A stretch of 21,719 nucleotides of DNA from Dialister sp. UBA7295 (lineage in GTDB: Bacteria > Bacillota > Negativicutes > Veillonellales > Dialisteraceae). Location: positions 1 through 21,719 of the forward strand of contig DKQZ01000023.1 of assembly GCA_002471975.1 (NCBI GenBank). Reading direction: 5' to 3'. The notes under the pieces are model-generated. The model made no database searches. It was not told the DNA's origin and saw only the letters and a list, made by a program, of their open reading frames with translations. Shown piece by piece: positions 21,302-21,719 of the stretch; position 1 is the stretch's first letter; each line of letters starts with the position of its first letter. The position numbers and the translations under genes were made by a program.

Positions 21302-21719
21302 CCCGGCTTAAATATGGGGAATAAGGAAAAAGCCCGCCCCATTTCCGGAGCGGACTCAAAAGGAAGGCTTTCTTTATAGGGGGCTTACTCTCGTTAGAAT
21401 GCCAGGTGACACAAAATTCCCATGCGTTACGTAATCATGCATGACCAGCAATTTTCATTCTAACCTTTTCGTCGCTGCAGCCTTAAAACGTTTCGACATG
21501 ATCGCTGCCCACCCCTTCCCGTAGAAGGCCGCTTGCTTTACGATAGAGTCTTTTAGCATGAGTACTTTTTGGCAGTCAGCCTCGTATGTGCTTTGTGCCG
21601 AACCCTGCGCGTGTACCTTTTTGCTCATTTTCGACGTTTACCTGCTTGACATCCCCCCACCGCGTGCGGAGCCCCCCGGTATAAGTTTACCTTTAAACTC
21701 ACTTTCGACTTGTAAGATA
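21302..21719. other. Gene-free right end with an inverted repeat and a dispersed box
   Basis: I see no gene. GTTAGAATG at about 21395 and its exact complement CATTCTAAC at about 21458 enclose some 55 bp, which include the palindrome TTACGTAA and an AAAATT/AATTTT pair. The last 20 bp (CACTTTCGACTTGTAAGATA) match the box found at 221-245 and 8891-8915, so the long composite repeats seen at the left end probably resume beyond the window. Confidence 0.5.

Noticed and set aside
21618..21690. Promoter with TTGACA and TATAAG near the right edge
   Set aside because: The two hexamers are 28 bp apart, too far for a sigma-70 promoter.

Overview
The window looks like chromosomal DNA of a Bacillota-type bacterium. 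The base composition is mid-GC, almost every gene has a strong AAAGGAGG-like ribosome binding site, and there is an XpaC-TelA pair. A Negativicutes genome such as Dialister is my best guess from overall look; this was not tested. I recognise 19 protein genes. I see no rRNA, tRNA, transposase, integrase or CRISPR array.

Layout. 1-833: a non-coding array of long composite repeats. 834-1805 (-): an orphan metal/cobalamin-type substrate-binding lipoprotein. 1974-3269 (+): AAA+ ATPase 1 (AAA_14/DUF4143 type), enclosed by two nearly identical 40-bp palindromes. 3416-3686: a tandem array of a 66-68 bp unit. 3689-5041 (-): a secreted protein of unknown function. 5425-6078 (+): deoC. 6425-8574 (+): xpaC-telA operon. 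9137-9775 (-): Crp/Fnr-type regulator. 9826-11073 (-): ATPase 2, whose promoter is bracketed by two 40-bp palindromes. 11207-11848 (-): bicupin with an FNR-like box. 12397-14312 (-): a four-gene cassette headed by a helix-turn-helix protein. 14605-15174 (-): a small secreted protein. 15962-17023 (-): a YjbR plus EVE-like fusion. 17495-18823 (-): rarA. 19103-20380 (-): ATPase 3, preceded by five 23-bp iterons. 20794-21228 (+): C_GCAxxG_C_C redox-type protein. 21302-21719: no gene seen.

The most distinctive signal is in the three ATPase genes. Each has its own cis-acting DNA repeat at its promoter. ATPases 1 and 2, which resemble each other, have palindromes of identical geometry (40 bp, outer arms of 12-13 bp, a 3-nt interruption, a 3-4 bp inner arm and a 2-nt centre) but different arm sequences. 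ATPase 3, a more distant relative, has direct repeats at an exact 23-bp period instead. This suggests that each protein recognises a private DNA site, for autoregulation, for DNA organisation or for maintenance of the cassette. That reading is inference.

The intergenic DNA is unusually rich in dispersed repeats. One family is a terminator-like hairpin whose stem sequence differs at every copy while the flanks are conserved. Another is an element with one, three or four copies of a 61-62 bp unit. A regulatory link is also plausible between the Crp/Fnr-type regulator, which carries the E-x-x-S-R recognition-helix residues known from FNR, and the FNR-like box centred at -41.5 of the bicupin promoter.
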